From assembly GCA_037043015.1 (NCBI GenBank), contig CM073321.1, positions 15,249,001-15,313,000 of the forward strand: a stretch of DNA of 64,000 nucleotides, given 5' to 3'. Source of the stretch: Bryum argenteum. Taxonomy: Eukaryota; Streptophyta; Bryopsida; Bryales; Bryaceae. The notes under the pieces are model-generated. The model searched no databases. It was not told the origin of the DNA and worked only from the letters and a program-made list of their open reading frames with translations. Made by a program: the position numbers and the translations under genes. Shown piece after piece: positions 44,104 through 54,556 of this stretch; the first letter of the stretch is position 1, and each line of letters begins with the position of its first letter.

Positions 44104-46546
44104 ATGTTAATTTGGATGACGAAGCAATCGATGTTCCAGTCATGGATGATGTCACGCTTGAATGTTATCGCCATGAGCGGGTTCCACCGGTGGAGGACCC
44201 ACTTAAAATGCATGATGTCTCACATACTGAGAATGTTGTTGCTGTCCGTGATGAGATAGATTGCACTGAGCAGTCACTCGGGTCAATGGGTATCCAAGTT
44301 GACTTAGAGGAGAGCAATTATGATAATCAGGTATTTTCAGTTCACACTCTCTGTTCTCATCCATGCCGTCCTTGCTATGTATTACATAATTCTGACCTTG
44401 AATTCATCGCACCAGTGACGAAAGCTCATCAGTAATTTTGTCGTGGTGTGCCGTTTTCATTTCAGGTCAACGAAGCATCGGTCAATGATTTAATTCCTAG
44501 GGAAGGCATAGGTCGGGTTCCAGGGAAAACCTCCGGTACTTGGTTAAATATTGTTCTGGACCTCAATGGTATCCTCTGCAGTTGTTCCCCATTTTGGGAA
44601 GCTAAAGGATACAGAAATCGTGACTTCCGTATTCACTCGGCCACGTTGCCAACCGAGGTGGGGAAGAAGCTTGTATGGGTGAGGCCCAACTGTAAGGACT
44701 TCCTCTCTCGGGTGGCATCGTTTGCTACCATCACGGTTGTCGCGCACCTCTCCTTGAGGAGTGCCCGCAACACCAAGGGCCCAAGGGGGACACCGGAGTG
44801 ACGCCCGGGCCTTGGGGTGCCAAGGTGAAGGGAACCTAAGTGGGCCTAGTGTGGGAGAGGACCCCGGGCGTTGGAGACGCCTCTCACCCACGGAGACTAG
44901 GAGCCACGACGGAATGGACATGAGATTATGGAAGCTCATGTTGCCACGATTCCGGGATGCTAAGGAGCACCTCATTTGGAGGTGTGAGCTAAAAGTTATG
45001 GGAGTTGGAAGATTGTGGGACTAAAGGGAGTGCTGTCCAGGGACAGTGCTGGACTGGGAAGCTGGCCCGGGACTCCCGAATCTTCAGAGGGGCATAACTC
45101 CCTCAATACTTGTCGGAATGAGGCAAGTAAGGTGTCTATCGGCATCTACTTGACGAGTAGATGTCGATAGAGTGGTCGCTCGTCGCGTTTGGATGCGGGA
45201 CGAGGTAGATACGAGCCCTGGAAGGTTCGGGAAGTCTCCCGGGGCCTTCCAGCGGCTAAGGCATTGGGAGATTGGGTGGTCTTCCAAAACTAAGAGGTGT
45301 GAGGGTCCAGCCCTTCACCTAGGACCAGGGGGCTGCCGAATCCCACAGAGTATACTATGGGGAGGACTGGTCTCCCTCCCCACTCCCATGGTGCCTTGGT
45401 GGTGACCAAGGTGGGAGTCCCGAGTGGTGTGGCTAGTATTGGGGCCTCACCATGGGGACTCCCAAGCCAAGGTGAGTCCCAATGGGTGGAGCTAGTGTTG
45501 GGGCTCCACCATGGGGACTCAAAGTGCAAAATGAGGCACGGTGGGTGGAGCTAGTGTTGGGGCTTCACCACGGTGGCTCATAAGGACAAGGTGAGTCCCG
45601 GTGGGGGAGCTAGTGTTGGGGCTTCACCACGGGGACTCATATAGGCAAAATGAGGACCATGAGTGCTACCGATGTGGGGTGGTGTCTCACCGCCGGCGTT
45701 GTGATTACTTGGTGGCCTTGGGGTCACCATGGTGGTCATGGGCGGTGGTGAGGAGACACCACCAAGTGCGGTTAGGCCGCGTGGTATGGGAGTGCCACCA
45801 AGTTGGGCCTTGGACATAAGTGGAAGTCCGCACCTAACCATTGGCTACCTACGAAGGGGTTGAGTCCCGGTTGCATGAGTAGGAGGGATTGATAACCAAG
45901 CGGTGAGCTTGGTGGTTGGTATGGAGAGCTAACTTTGTGCATGTGGGGGATGTGCAGAGTTAGCGCTCGTGACACTTGCTAGAGTTGGGAAAAAGTTGGT
46001 GTAAGCTAAGGTGAGCTAGCAAGGGTTGCGACAACGGTTTGGAGTTCGATGATGAGAACGACCACAGAAGCCATTTGTGATTTTCTCTTCGGTTCTATAA
46101 ACCCTATAAGGCCACTACGAATTCTTGGTCAAGAAGACTGTGAGATGATTCCCTTGAAATCTGGTGGGAGCCGACCATTGTTCATGAAGGAACCGGGAAC
46201 TCAAAAGTCTATCTTCCATAAGACCTTGTCAGCTCATCTCTTCAATGGCTTTAATGGTTTTTATACAGAGGCTAATACGCTCATTGTAGATGATAGTCCG
46301 GTTAAGCACGTGCTTAATCAGCGGGAAAATGTTCTTTTACTGCCATCTTAGTCTCACAAGGACAATAGGGCACACGAGGATTCTATTTTGTTAGATGAGG
46401 TTTTGCCGTATTTGTTAGAGCTCCATGAGTTTGACGGTCCCCTTAGCATGTTTCGGGCCTCGTTTCAATTTGGACGTGCCATGTTATATGATGATCGTGC
46501 ATCATTAGATCTATATAATGAAATACAAAATGCCTTAATAGAATGA
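44104..46546 (+). pseudogene. FCP1/HAD phosphatase-like gene (outer copy, split by a solo LTR)
   Basis: Exon 44104-44330 has the same length as the inner one (227 nt). The second exon starts at 44466 with VNEASVNDLIPREG and WLNIVLDLNGILCSC. It is interrupted at FATITV by the solo LTR 44738-46033, then resumes WSSMMRTTTEAICDFLFG. A TAG at 46349-46351 replaces TGG of the inner copy (LLPSW). It ends at TGA 46544. The DxN change in the first HAD motif is shared with the inner copy, so it is ancestral in this family. Confidence 0.7.
44738..46033. mobile_element. Solo LTR (1296 bp) with 5-bp target duplication
   Basis: It starts TGTCGCGCACC and ends GGTTGCGACA (TG...CA with inverted TGTCGC/GCGACA), flanked by ACGGT at 44733-44737 and 46034-46038. 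The inner copy shows the empty site (ATCACGGTTTGGAG). It is GC-rich and contains several repeats of GGAGCTAGTGTTGGGGC near 45420-45650. It is unrelated to the other LTR families in the window. Its many open frames are spurious. Confidence 0.9.
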
Positions 46547-46789
46547 AAAATTATTTTTTTTTCTATTCTCGGTCAGTTCTGGTCCCTTTGGTTTAATTTT
46601 AATCGTAACTTAGATTGTGAAGCTCTTGTAGTAGATTTGTAGGAATTTTTATATGTTAGTGAATTTTCATTTTGTAAATATGAAGAGAATGTGATCTTTA
46701 GTTTTGCTTAAAGTAATGTCTTGCATGAACTTTATGTACTCCGGATATTTGATGATTTGTTTGGAAAATTGTGGAAATAGATTACGCAG

Positions 46790-47560
46790 GGTGATTGTCG
46801 TGCTTCTGTGGATTCTTTGATGAATGCTGCGGATTCCGGGCCTTCACTTCGGAGTAGACGACCATTATTGCAGTCTGCTGAAACGGCTCAATCTACAATG
46901 GATTTTTCGACAATGGCGGTAGAAGATGGAGTAGTTAACAGCCCTGTCACTAAGACATCACCTCCGAATGTGCAATCCGCTTCCCCCGTGTCGCCTCCAA
47001 CGGTAAATCATATTGGTTCTCCTCTTCAAATTACATGTACGCCTACAAAGCGTATGTTATACGACATTGACGTGGATATGTCTGATGAAGTTTTTGTGAA
47101 GGTTTGTTTCTTCATCCCTTGAGAAGTTACTCGAGAGCGTCCATTTTAGGCATTGAGTTAAGTGTTTGCAAGAACGAAAAACTATTTGTAGATCTTCAGC
47201 TGTACACTCTAATTCATTAAACGATTCTTAGTCATTGGACTCATGTGCTACCTATTGCTCGTATGTATCCTTTCGCTCGTTCACTTTTAAGAAATGATGT
47301 TGTTTTATTTTGTTCAAGATCGTGTTTTGGGGACTCCAAAAGCATGTCCTTCGAAGTCAACTGAACAAGGAGCAATGAAGCCTTCGTTAGAAAACCGCCG
47401 CCACTCGCTATCTAAATCAAGCATTGAGGACCGACGTCGCGAAAGACTGCAACGCCTTCTTGATAGTCCATTGATGCAAGACAATGATTCTAGCTGGACA
47501 CGTCGACGTCAACGAGCATTCATCCAATCTCGTATTGTCGCTTATGGTGGAACTCCGTAG
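46790..47560 (+). pseudogene. Small basic protein gene (outer copy, acceptor lost)
   Basis: The first exon, 46790-47101, is uninterrupted (GDCRASVDSLMNAADSGPS to DEVFVK, with a donor after 47101). The second exon would start at GATCGTG near 47318, but the acceptor TTCAGG of the inner copy is TTCAAG here, one G to A change, leaving only a shifted AG. The rest reads DRVLGTPKACPSKSTEQ, SSIEDRRRERLQRLL and RRRQRAFIQSRI to a stop at 47560. This copy shows the gene without the LTR that splits the inner one. Function unknown. Confidence 0.5.
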
Positions 47561-47832
47561 TAGTTACATCTAGTAGCTACAGAAGTAATTATGTACAGAT
47601 TTGATAATCATCACTCTTGTATGACATATTTTGTGAATCATGATTGATATTTACAAGCGAATAAATGGAATATTATTTTATTCCCATTCTTTTTCTATGG
47701 TTCGGGCTGAGCGATGTCTCTGTTTGCATATACTCATATCTTGTTTGATGCAAGATCTAGTACTTTATGCTTAACATTGATCAATATTTTAGATGATTCT
47801 CTACTCTTAAATCTCCCAAAGTCATGCATATT
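47561..47832. other. Subterminal region, phosphatase-gene end of outer element
   Basis: AT-rich non-coding DNA, collinear in reverse with 16998-17269. Confidence 0.7.
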
Positions 47833-47856
47833 TCCCAATATAACGAATATGGGGTT
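47833..47856 (-). repeat. Terminal inverted repeat, outer element, phosphatase-gene end
   Basis: Read on minus from 47856: AACCCCATATTCGTTATATT then GGGAA, followed by the ATATGCATGACTTTGGGAG subterminal sequence also found at 16998. Confidence 0.9.
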
Positions 47857-47860
47857 GGTA

Positions 47861-48591
47861 GTTTGAACTATATCCACCTCTACCGTATACGCGCTTGATT
47901 TCGTACGTATCTTGCTGATGGGGTGGCATATAACCCACAAGCGTACCAAATTGGTGGTTACCATGGTAATACCCCTCACTTTCTATGCCAATGGATGCTG
48001 GTGCCTGACAATCGTCATGGTTCGTATCTTAGGTAGTGCCTCCATATCCCCTTGGAGTTCCATGTTGTTGAAGTTGGGCATCCATATCAGCTAAACGTTC
48101 TGAATAAGTAGTATAACAATTGCTTGGTCCCATCCAATTTGTTGGAATTAATCGGTTGCTGCGATCCAATAAATGCACGTTCAAACCTATGACAGTGGTC
48201 CAGTCAATATCCTTGTGAAGAACTATTTCAGCCCAAACCATGGCCATGATAGAATACAACATCAGCTCTGGCCTTGTGTTCTTGATTCCAACCGCAATTG
48301 TGACTTCATGATATTGGTGCGCAATATGGTCGCTTTTGCAAGTGTTTACTAGGCCTTCACGTCGAGGACCATATCTCTCTGCTTCGTGAAGCGGCCATAA
48401 CTTCATTATATAATACATCTTCACGTACTTTTGCACATGGTGCAATTCCAAATGTTTGCCCTCTCCTCTCGCCAACCCGACTCTACAACGCAGTTTGGGT
48501 CACTCCATGCTTCCCAATCCATTTTTACACGGTCGCCCTTCAGTCGTGCAAACTTGGGCTTGCTCCTCAATCGTGAAAACTTTGGCGCCAT
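47861..48591 (-). pseudogene. 5' part of the gene split by the giant element
   Basis: It starts at ATG 48591 (MAPKFSRLRSKPKFARLKGD), about 110 bp after a TATA-like CATAAATAAG. WEAWSDPNCVVESGW and CTMCK follow. Then, after a 1-nt loss in an A-run near 48438, comes KYVKMYYIMKLWPLHEAERY and LMLYSIMAMVWAEIVLHKDI. A TAA at 48029-48031 interrupts it. It ends in a Gly/Tyr-rich stretch (RGGYSSNY) where the outer element begins. The paralogue at 51965 shares CKKYVKMYHIGKLWP and the spacing of the following helix. With the 3' part it would give about 400 residues. Family unknown. Confidence 0.65.
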
Positions 48592-48729
48592 TCTGAGCAG
48601 CGACAAGGTGGCACAGCGTGGTCGTAGGTGTCCCACGAGGACCCTGAGGAACGCATTCGATGAAGCTTTAGGAAAAGCCACACGGTCTAGCCCGTCCACC
48701 AGAGTGAGGGAGAATGAGCCCCTCCCTTC

Positions 48730-49060
48730 TTATTTATGCCGACCGCAAGATCGGACGCCATTAGCTAGCTAGCACGGGCCGTCCGATCCCGGACGGCAGC
48801 GGTCACATCACCGATCGAGCGGCCTCGATTGATGTGTACAACCAATCAGGGCCGCACGATCGATCGGCCAATTGCGGCCGCCCCATGGCACGGTCGATTG
48901 GTTGATATGGGCCGGTGGTGCCCGGTCAACCGATCCGAGCGACTGGCGATCGGTCTGCCGTCTGACCAGACGACCGGCCTGGTGACCGACCAGCTGGTCT
49001 CTCGGGCGACCCGTCGGTCGATCGCCCCGTGTACTTCCTTCCCTCTCCTTTTCTTGCCTC
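48730..49060 (-). promoter_or_regulatory. GC-rich GATCGG/CCGGTCG block upstream of the split gene
   Basis: About 330 bp of degenerate GATCGGTC, CCGGTCAAC and GACCGACC words, same character as 5965-6335 but facing the other way. A TATA-like box at 48733-48742 leads into the gene on minus. Confidence 0.5.
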
Positions 49061-51540
49061 TCCCCAAAATATCTTGTTTACACAACTTCTATCACTTCCC
49101 TGCATTGCATACTTGCATTTGAAAAGTACTCTATTTAGCCTCTCTGGTCCACGTGGCGTTTAAATCAAGGCAGGGAATGTTCTGACAAGGGAATGTCGGA
49201 AAGATCTCTTTGTGAGAAACAAGAATGTTTTATGACAAAGATACTATGGGCTTTAAATTATTCTATAATAAGGGACTCTTTACAAGGGGAGTCAAGGCCA
49301 ACAAATCTCTATGCCATTTCACTCACATTTTGAGTTGTTATGTCCAACTGGCTTCCATTGGAGAAGACATTTAACAATCAACAAAGTGGGGCCAATTCCC
49401 CCATTTGTTAAGCCCTTGGGAGTTGGTGCCCATTTCTAGAAGGAAAACGAAGGCCATGGGGCCAATTCTTATTATTAGCTAGAGTTTATGTTTTTTATTT
49501 GTTCACGTTATTTTATTTTATTTTAAATGATCTCTTCTAATTCGAATAAAGAAAACGATTCTAGGCTATGAATTGACATTCCTTTCTTGTATCTTCCAAA
49601 TTTTGTCAAAAATTGATCCATTCTCACAACGATATTGCCATGCATTGATCCTATTCATGGTTTGGCCCCTATTGTGTACTTTGAAGTGGCCCTAAATTCT
49701 CTCATATCACGTTTCAGGAATTTTAGCTATTCCTTGATGAGAGTGTAGTTATGTCTAACATTGGAGAGATCTAAGTATATATCAAATGTAGGTGAGCATG
49801 TGTGAGCATTTAGTTTTCATAACTTTAGTATTACCGTATTAGTCAATATTTAAACTTCCTATTTAGGCCTTAACTTGTCCACATTTTATGGTCTCTATTA
49901 TTTGATGTGCATTTGGAAATAACTCCATCGTTGTGTATCTAATTTAGTGGTACTTAGAATTGAAAAACACTATACTTAAACAACTCATACTATTATTGGC
50001 TATTATTGTTTGACACCCTTGAACTAAGCTAGGAGTATATTTATATCGTACTACAAATAATTGTACTTAATTTGCACATATTATTTTTAAATATTTATTT
50101 GTAGCATTTTTCTTATTGTATGTATTCGAAAAATTATTTATTTACCTCTTACAAAGGTAATAGAAACACTTTTCTATTGTTTTCTATTTCACGATCATAA
50201 ATAAAGAGAAATATAAAGAGAGACAAATAAATTTAGGATAATATCCCACTCTATTAGTTTTTAAGTTTTAACATGGCATCAACTTATAAAAGTTCTAATC
50301 ATATTTGATCTTGTACACATATAGTAGTGAGATTTTATGTTAAATAAAATTGATTATTCTCATATTAGAAACTTCGATTGATTGATTTGGGAATATAATA
50401 TTTTGAAGAGCCATTACTTCTTCATTTGGAGTATCTAATGGATAAAATCACTAGTGGATAGGATTTAATGTTTATGGTTTAGGATTTATGAATTACGGTC
50501 TAGGCCTCTAGAGTTTAGGGTTTGAGGTTTAAGGTTTAGGGTTTAGGGGTTAGGTTCTAAAGGATTTGGAATAGATTTCATTTTAATTCTAGCTTTGGTG
50601 TAGGAAAGCTTTGCAAACACAATTGTGTGTGAAAGGAAAATAATGGATTCGTGTATGTATGGTGTAGTATTGAATTATATTTTTAATGAATAACAATGGC
50701 ACTTCTCTCCATCGCATTGTTATTAATTGCAAAATAATCTATTTTGTATTTATCATTTTTGTTTAAAGATGTTATTGACATGGAATAAATCAGGAGTTTA
50801 TTGCAAGGAATACATTGGTAGTATTTTTGAACATTCAACATAGGATCTAAGATTCTAAACTCCTCAAACTGAGAGCTCATTCTGAACCAAATGACGCATT
50901 TCCAAAATAAGGGTCCTATATTAAAATGAGGATAATCAATTTACATTCTCAACCATGCAATATTGTAATAAAGTTACAGTTGTAGGTCATGTGGCCCAAA
51001 GTTTGATTTATTTAGCCTCATAGATTACGAGATGATAATGTATTAGTACACAAGAGAATTTACGGAATTTCATCATTTTCAGATTGAAGTGAAAATTCAT
51101 ATAAGCTAAAGCTTAGCAAAGGTAATGCAATTATGAAATCTCCAACTACAAAGCCCTTCAAATTTATCTCAATATTACCGTTGTACCAAAAAGAAAGTTC
51201 AATGAAACTCAATGCTAGAGAGCATTGCCTTGGAATGATGAAAATTGCCAATTAATTTACAAAAGGAAAATAAAGAAAAGGGAAATGTTTGGACTTAAAT
51301 GTATGCCTTACATACGAAACATCTTTGAATTTGTGAAGATTTATACTTTATAGAATAGACTCGAAATGGTTTCGATCTCAAAAATTAAAGTGAAGATGTA
51401 TCCGTGAATAAGAATATATAGCATTTTGGAAATCAACATAGGATTCCTTTCTTCATTGTGCAATAATCATTGAGAATCTAACTACAGAAATTTTTGAGGA
51501 ATCAAAAAGGATATAATGAAATTTTGTCAGATTTTAGTAA
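49061..51540. other. AT-rich intergenic region
   Basis: No supported gene in about 2.5 kb. A degenerate patch of TTTAGGG-like units (GGTTTAGGGTTTAGGGG) lies at 50513-50555, too imperfect and isolated to be a telomere. Short open frames at 50683-50880 and 51060-51251 show no motif. Confidence 0.6.
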
Positions 51541-51579
51541 TACATTGGAAAAAAAAAATTAAAAAAAAAAAAAAACCCC

Positions 51580-51735
51580 AAGTGGCCGGCTAGAGCGGCC
51601 ACCCGGATCGGTCGGCCGTCATTGGTCGGCGAGATCGAGCGGCCACGATCGGCCGCCCCGGTTGACCGGCCGGCCAACATCAGTCGCGGTCGTAATTGGC
51701 CGAGCGACCAGTTCGTGCGGCCGGTCGTTAGGGAC
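51580..51735 (+). promoter_or_regulatory. GC-rich CGGTCGGCC block upstream of the paralogue
   Basis: About 150 bp rich in GATCGGTCGGCC, GGCCACGATCGG and GGTTGACCGGCC, preceded by an A-run at 51547-51575. It is the third block of this kind and again lies just ahead of a gene. Confidence 0.5.
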
Positions 51736-51964
51736 TTAGGGTTGGTAAATTTAGGGATTGAATGGCCCTTGGCCCTCATTTCCCCTCACTTCTTCTCGAA
51801 TCCATCCACCTCAAATGGGCTGCAAACGTGGACATTAGCTTCTCGTGTGCTGTATTTGTGTTGGCGGGGAGAAGTCAACGTTCTACACGATACTTGCAGC
51901 TGCTTCTTCGAGTTTTTGCATACTTGGGATATCTTCTGAGTATTTTAAAAACTCCTTGTTCTTC

Positions 51965-53419
51965 ATGGCGACGGTGACCTATAATACAAAGATGGAGGTT
52001 GAATCTGACGAGACCTTGAGGTCACTTGCGAGAGAAAACACAAAGGCAGAATTGGTGGAAATTGAGTTGGTTTTACATGAGACACCGTCAAAGAGAGTGA
52101 AACATGAGTTGCATTACGAGATCTTGGATAATGAGGCTATCAAAGCTGAGAGCGGTTGGGAGCTAGCAAAGGAGGAACACTGGAGATTAGCGACCTGCAA
52201 GAAATATGTGAAGATGTACCACATTGGTAAACTTTGGCCTAGAGCATGTCACAAAGTTAATACCACTAATTTTACTTGCAACCCGCATACATGCAAGGAT
52301 GATCACTTTCTTCATCGTGCTGAAGAAGTTTTGGTGGCATTATTTGGAGGTCGTCCTAAGAGCAAAGGTTACTTATCCTATACGCTTTTGTGCATGGTGT
52401 ATGTTGAACTAATACTCAAGCAAAAGGTGAACTGGAGTACATTTACAGCGAGTAGTGCATTTCCTCTTCGAATCGGGAGAAATCAGAAAGATATCCCATA
52501 TATGTTTGATCCAGAATCAAACTCTACAAAGGCTTTATTGGAGAATTTAACAAAGAAAACTCATGAGACGGCGGTGAAGGATTCTCCACCAACAACCATA
52601 ACACACAAGGAGGATGGAAGGAACATGGTTGCCATGGATGCTCCACTCGTAGAATCAACAATAATTGATACGCTTGAAGATACAAAAGTAGTTGGAGAAC
52701 CTCATGTAACCCCGGTACCAGCATCAGAGGACGCATGGCCAAGTGAACCACGGGAAACCAAATCACCAACAGATGCCATACATGACATGGATTCTGATTT
52801 GGGTATGGTGGACAATTTTGAGGAGTATCTGCGTACAGTACCAAGCAATAAGAAATTGGACACGTGGCTGAGCACCGCACGCGGAATAGCGGATTTTGTG
52901 CAATGAGGTAGATAAAGAGAAAGGTTTGCCATGGAATGATTGGGGAGTCACCTCAGCTTTATATGCGTATAATACCAAGCAATAAGAGATTGGAGGAGTT
53001 TTTGAATACCGCACGCGGAATGGCAGATTGGTGCAATGCGATAAATAAAGCGAAAGGTTTTCCAGAGAATGATTGGGAAGTTATCAAGGCTAGTGACATA
53101 GCTGCTGTAGGGATCAACTTGAAAGTGGGGTCACGTATACTTGCTAGTATGGCTCTTGAATTAGTGAAGATGCGTCACACTTTGGCAGGTATCATGCCTA
53201 ACGTTCTATACTCTGCCATAAATTATGAAGCAATCATAGATCGATGGCACCTTCTACTGAACAATGTTGTAAAAGATGCGAAGATCGTTGAAGAACTGGA
53301 GGCACAAAATGAAATTCAGAGGAATTCCATTAGGGAGTATTACATTGAATTGCAAAAATATCAAATGTTTGGCAAACATTCTGCTATCGACATTGATGCA
53401 AAGTATGAAAAAGCTGTTT
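51965..53419 (+). pseudogene. Paralogue of the split gene, with internal tandem duplication; truncated by a retrotransposon
   Basis: It starts at ATG 51965 (MATVTYNTKMEVESDETLRS); an upstream in-frame ATG at 51845 is less likely because the segment between is leader-like. A region CKKYVKMYHIGKLWPRACHK, CKDDHFLHRAEEVLVALFGG and LLCMVYVELILKQKVNWSTF is homologous to the gene at 47861-48591. Further on, a unit of about 125 bp is duplicated: EEYLRTVPSNKKLDTWLSTARG and, after a frame change near 52897 and a stop, LYMRIIPSNKRLEEFLNTARG. The second frame continues through a helical, coiled-coil-like end to 53419, where a retrotransposon LTR begins. Function unknown. Confidence 0.55.
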
Positions 53420-54015
53420 TGTTAACTGAATATTCTCCAAATATTCCCTTAGGTTAACTTTGGCTAGGTCGACACCCGGTCGATATTAGATACCCGGTTG
53501 ATATCCGGGGTAAAGTTCGAAGAAATAACAGTTGATACCCGACTTAGGCAGCCGACCAGTCAGCCGACACTGCAGGTCAACTGACAGGGTCGACCCAACC
53601 AGATCAGGTAGACTACGCGTGACAACCCTGTCAGACCTAGGACTATATGTATCCCTTCCTTGAGTGGAAGGGGGTTGCTTTTTATTATAACTGATGTTTT
53701 GCTCTTTCTCCCAAGCAGCTGCCTCTTGTCGTCATACTTTGTTTTTTGCTTGTAATCAACTCGACTAGTCGAGTGTGTCTAGTCTAGTTGGTTGTTGTAG
53801 TAATCCGAGGTGATGAGAGTATCCAGAACTCGACTAAGAGTAAAGTCGACTTAGCGAGTCCTTGTTGATCTAAGTCTTACTTGTTGTGTGTTTCCAAGAT
53901 ATCCAGTGAGTAGATTTCTACGTGGTAGAACAGTCGACTTCACTGGTTACCCCTGGTTTAGACGAGTTTCCAAGCTGAAACTGTTAGGTACCGCCTCCAG
54001 AAAGAGCCCCTAACA
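53420..54015 (+). repeat. 5' LTR (596 bp)
   Basis: It begins TGTTAAC and ends CCTAACA (TGTTA/TAACA inverted ends). The first 120 bp match the 3' LTR start at 63877 with few changes. Confidence 0.85.
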
Positions 54016-54017
54016 TT

Positions 54018-54030
54018 TGGCGACCGTGCT
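54018..54030 (+). promoter_or_regulatory. tRNA primer-binding site
   Basis: TGGCGACCGTGCT begins two bases after the LTR. It is complementary to a tRNA 3' end ...GGTCGCCA, as found in some plant tRNA-Arg; the exact tRNA is an inference. Confidence 0.6.
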
Positions 54031-54556
54031 TAAGTCCTACTTCAGTGTCCTTGTTAAACAATCTAACTTGCCATCGGGTACCTATCGCCGTGGTGCCCGC
54101 CCAAGCTAAACCGTGTGACAGTCTTGCTGCGGACGGTCTGTATGCATCACTGCCGGCAGTAGCTTGGCTACACGCCAGGCACACGCGACCCTAACCGTCC
54201 GTCATTGCCTGTCGATGTTCATAAACACCGTCGTCCTACACGCCGCCGTGAAAACCACACTAGTCCTCAAACCCTAACCCGCCACCTCGTCGACGGATCT
54301 GTCGACGCAGCGTGAATGTGAGCACCTGCACACAAACACCGTCCGTGGAAGAGGTTTCGCCTTGCTCAAAGCGCAAATAGCGAACCCCCACATAGAAACG
54401 GTTTAAAGCAGCCCTCCCACTTCCGTTCCGCAAACCCCTTCATTCAAATTCCCAATTCGGATTCAGATCTAGATTTATGATCCTTATCACGATCCAGATC
54501 CCAATCTGCAGATCCAGATCTAGATCTAGATCTGAGAACCGACACGTGGCCAGACT

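Larger units (their letters stand above)
9366..47856. mobile_element. Outer giant DNA transposon (38.5 kb with nested copy, 19.7 kb without)
   Basis: Both ends carry the same inverted repeat of about 24 bp, starting AACCCC, and are flanked by GGTA. Left part (9366-16973): transposase-like gene on minus, palindromes, promoter and AT-rich DNA. Right part (35802-47856): AT-rich DNA, CATG hairpin, and the ParB-like/methylase-like, FCP1-like and small basic genes on plus. The two gene blocks are divergent and each reads toward its own end. The inner element has the same order in mirror image, which defines the full-length family. A 4-bp duplication is known for Sola and few other DNA-transposon superfamilies; assignment is open. 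Confidence 0.9.

Noticed and set aside
44761-45975. Numerous open frames on both strands
   Set aside because: They lie wholly within the solo LTR with its internal GC-rich repeats.
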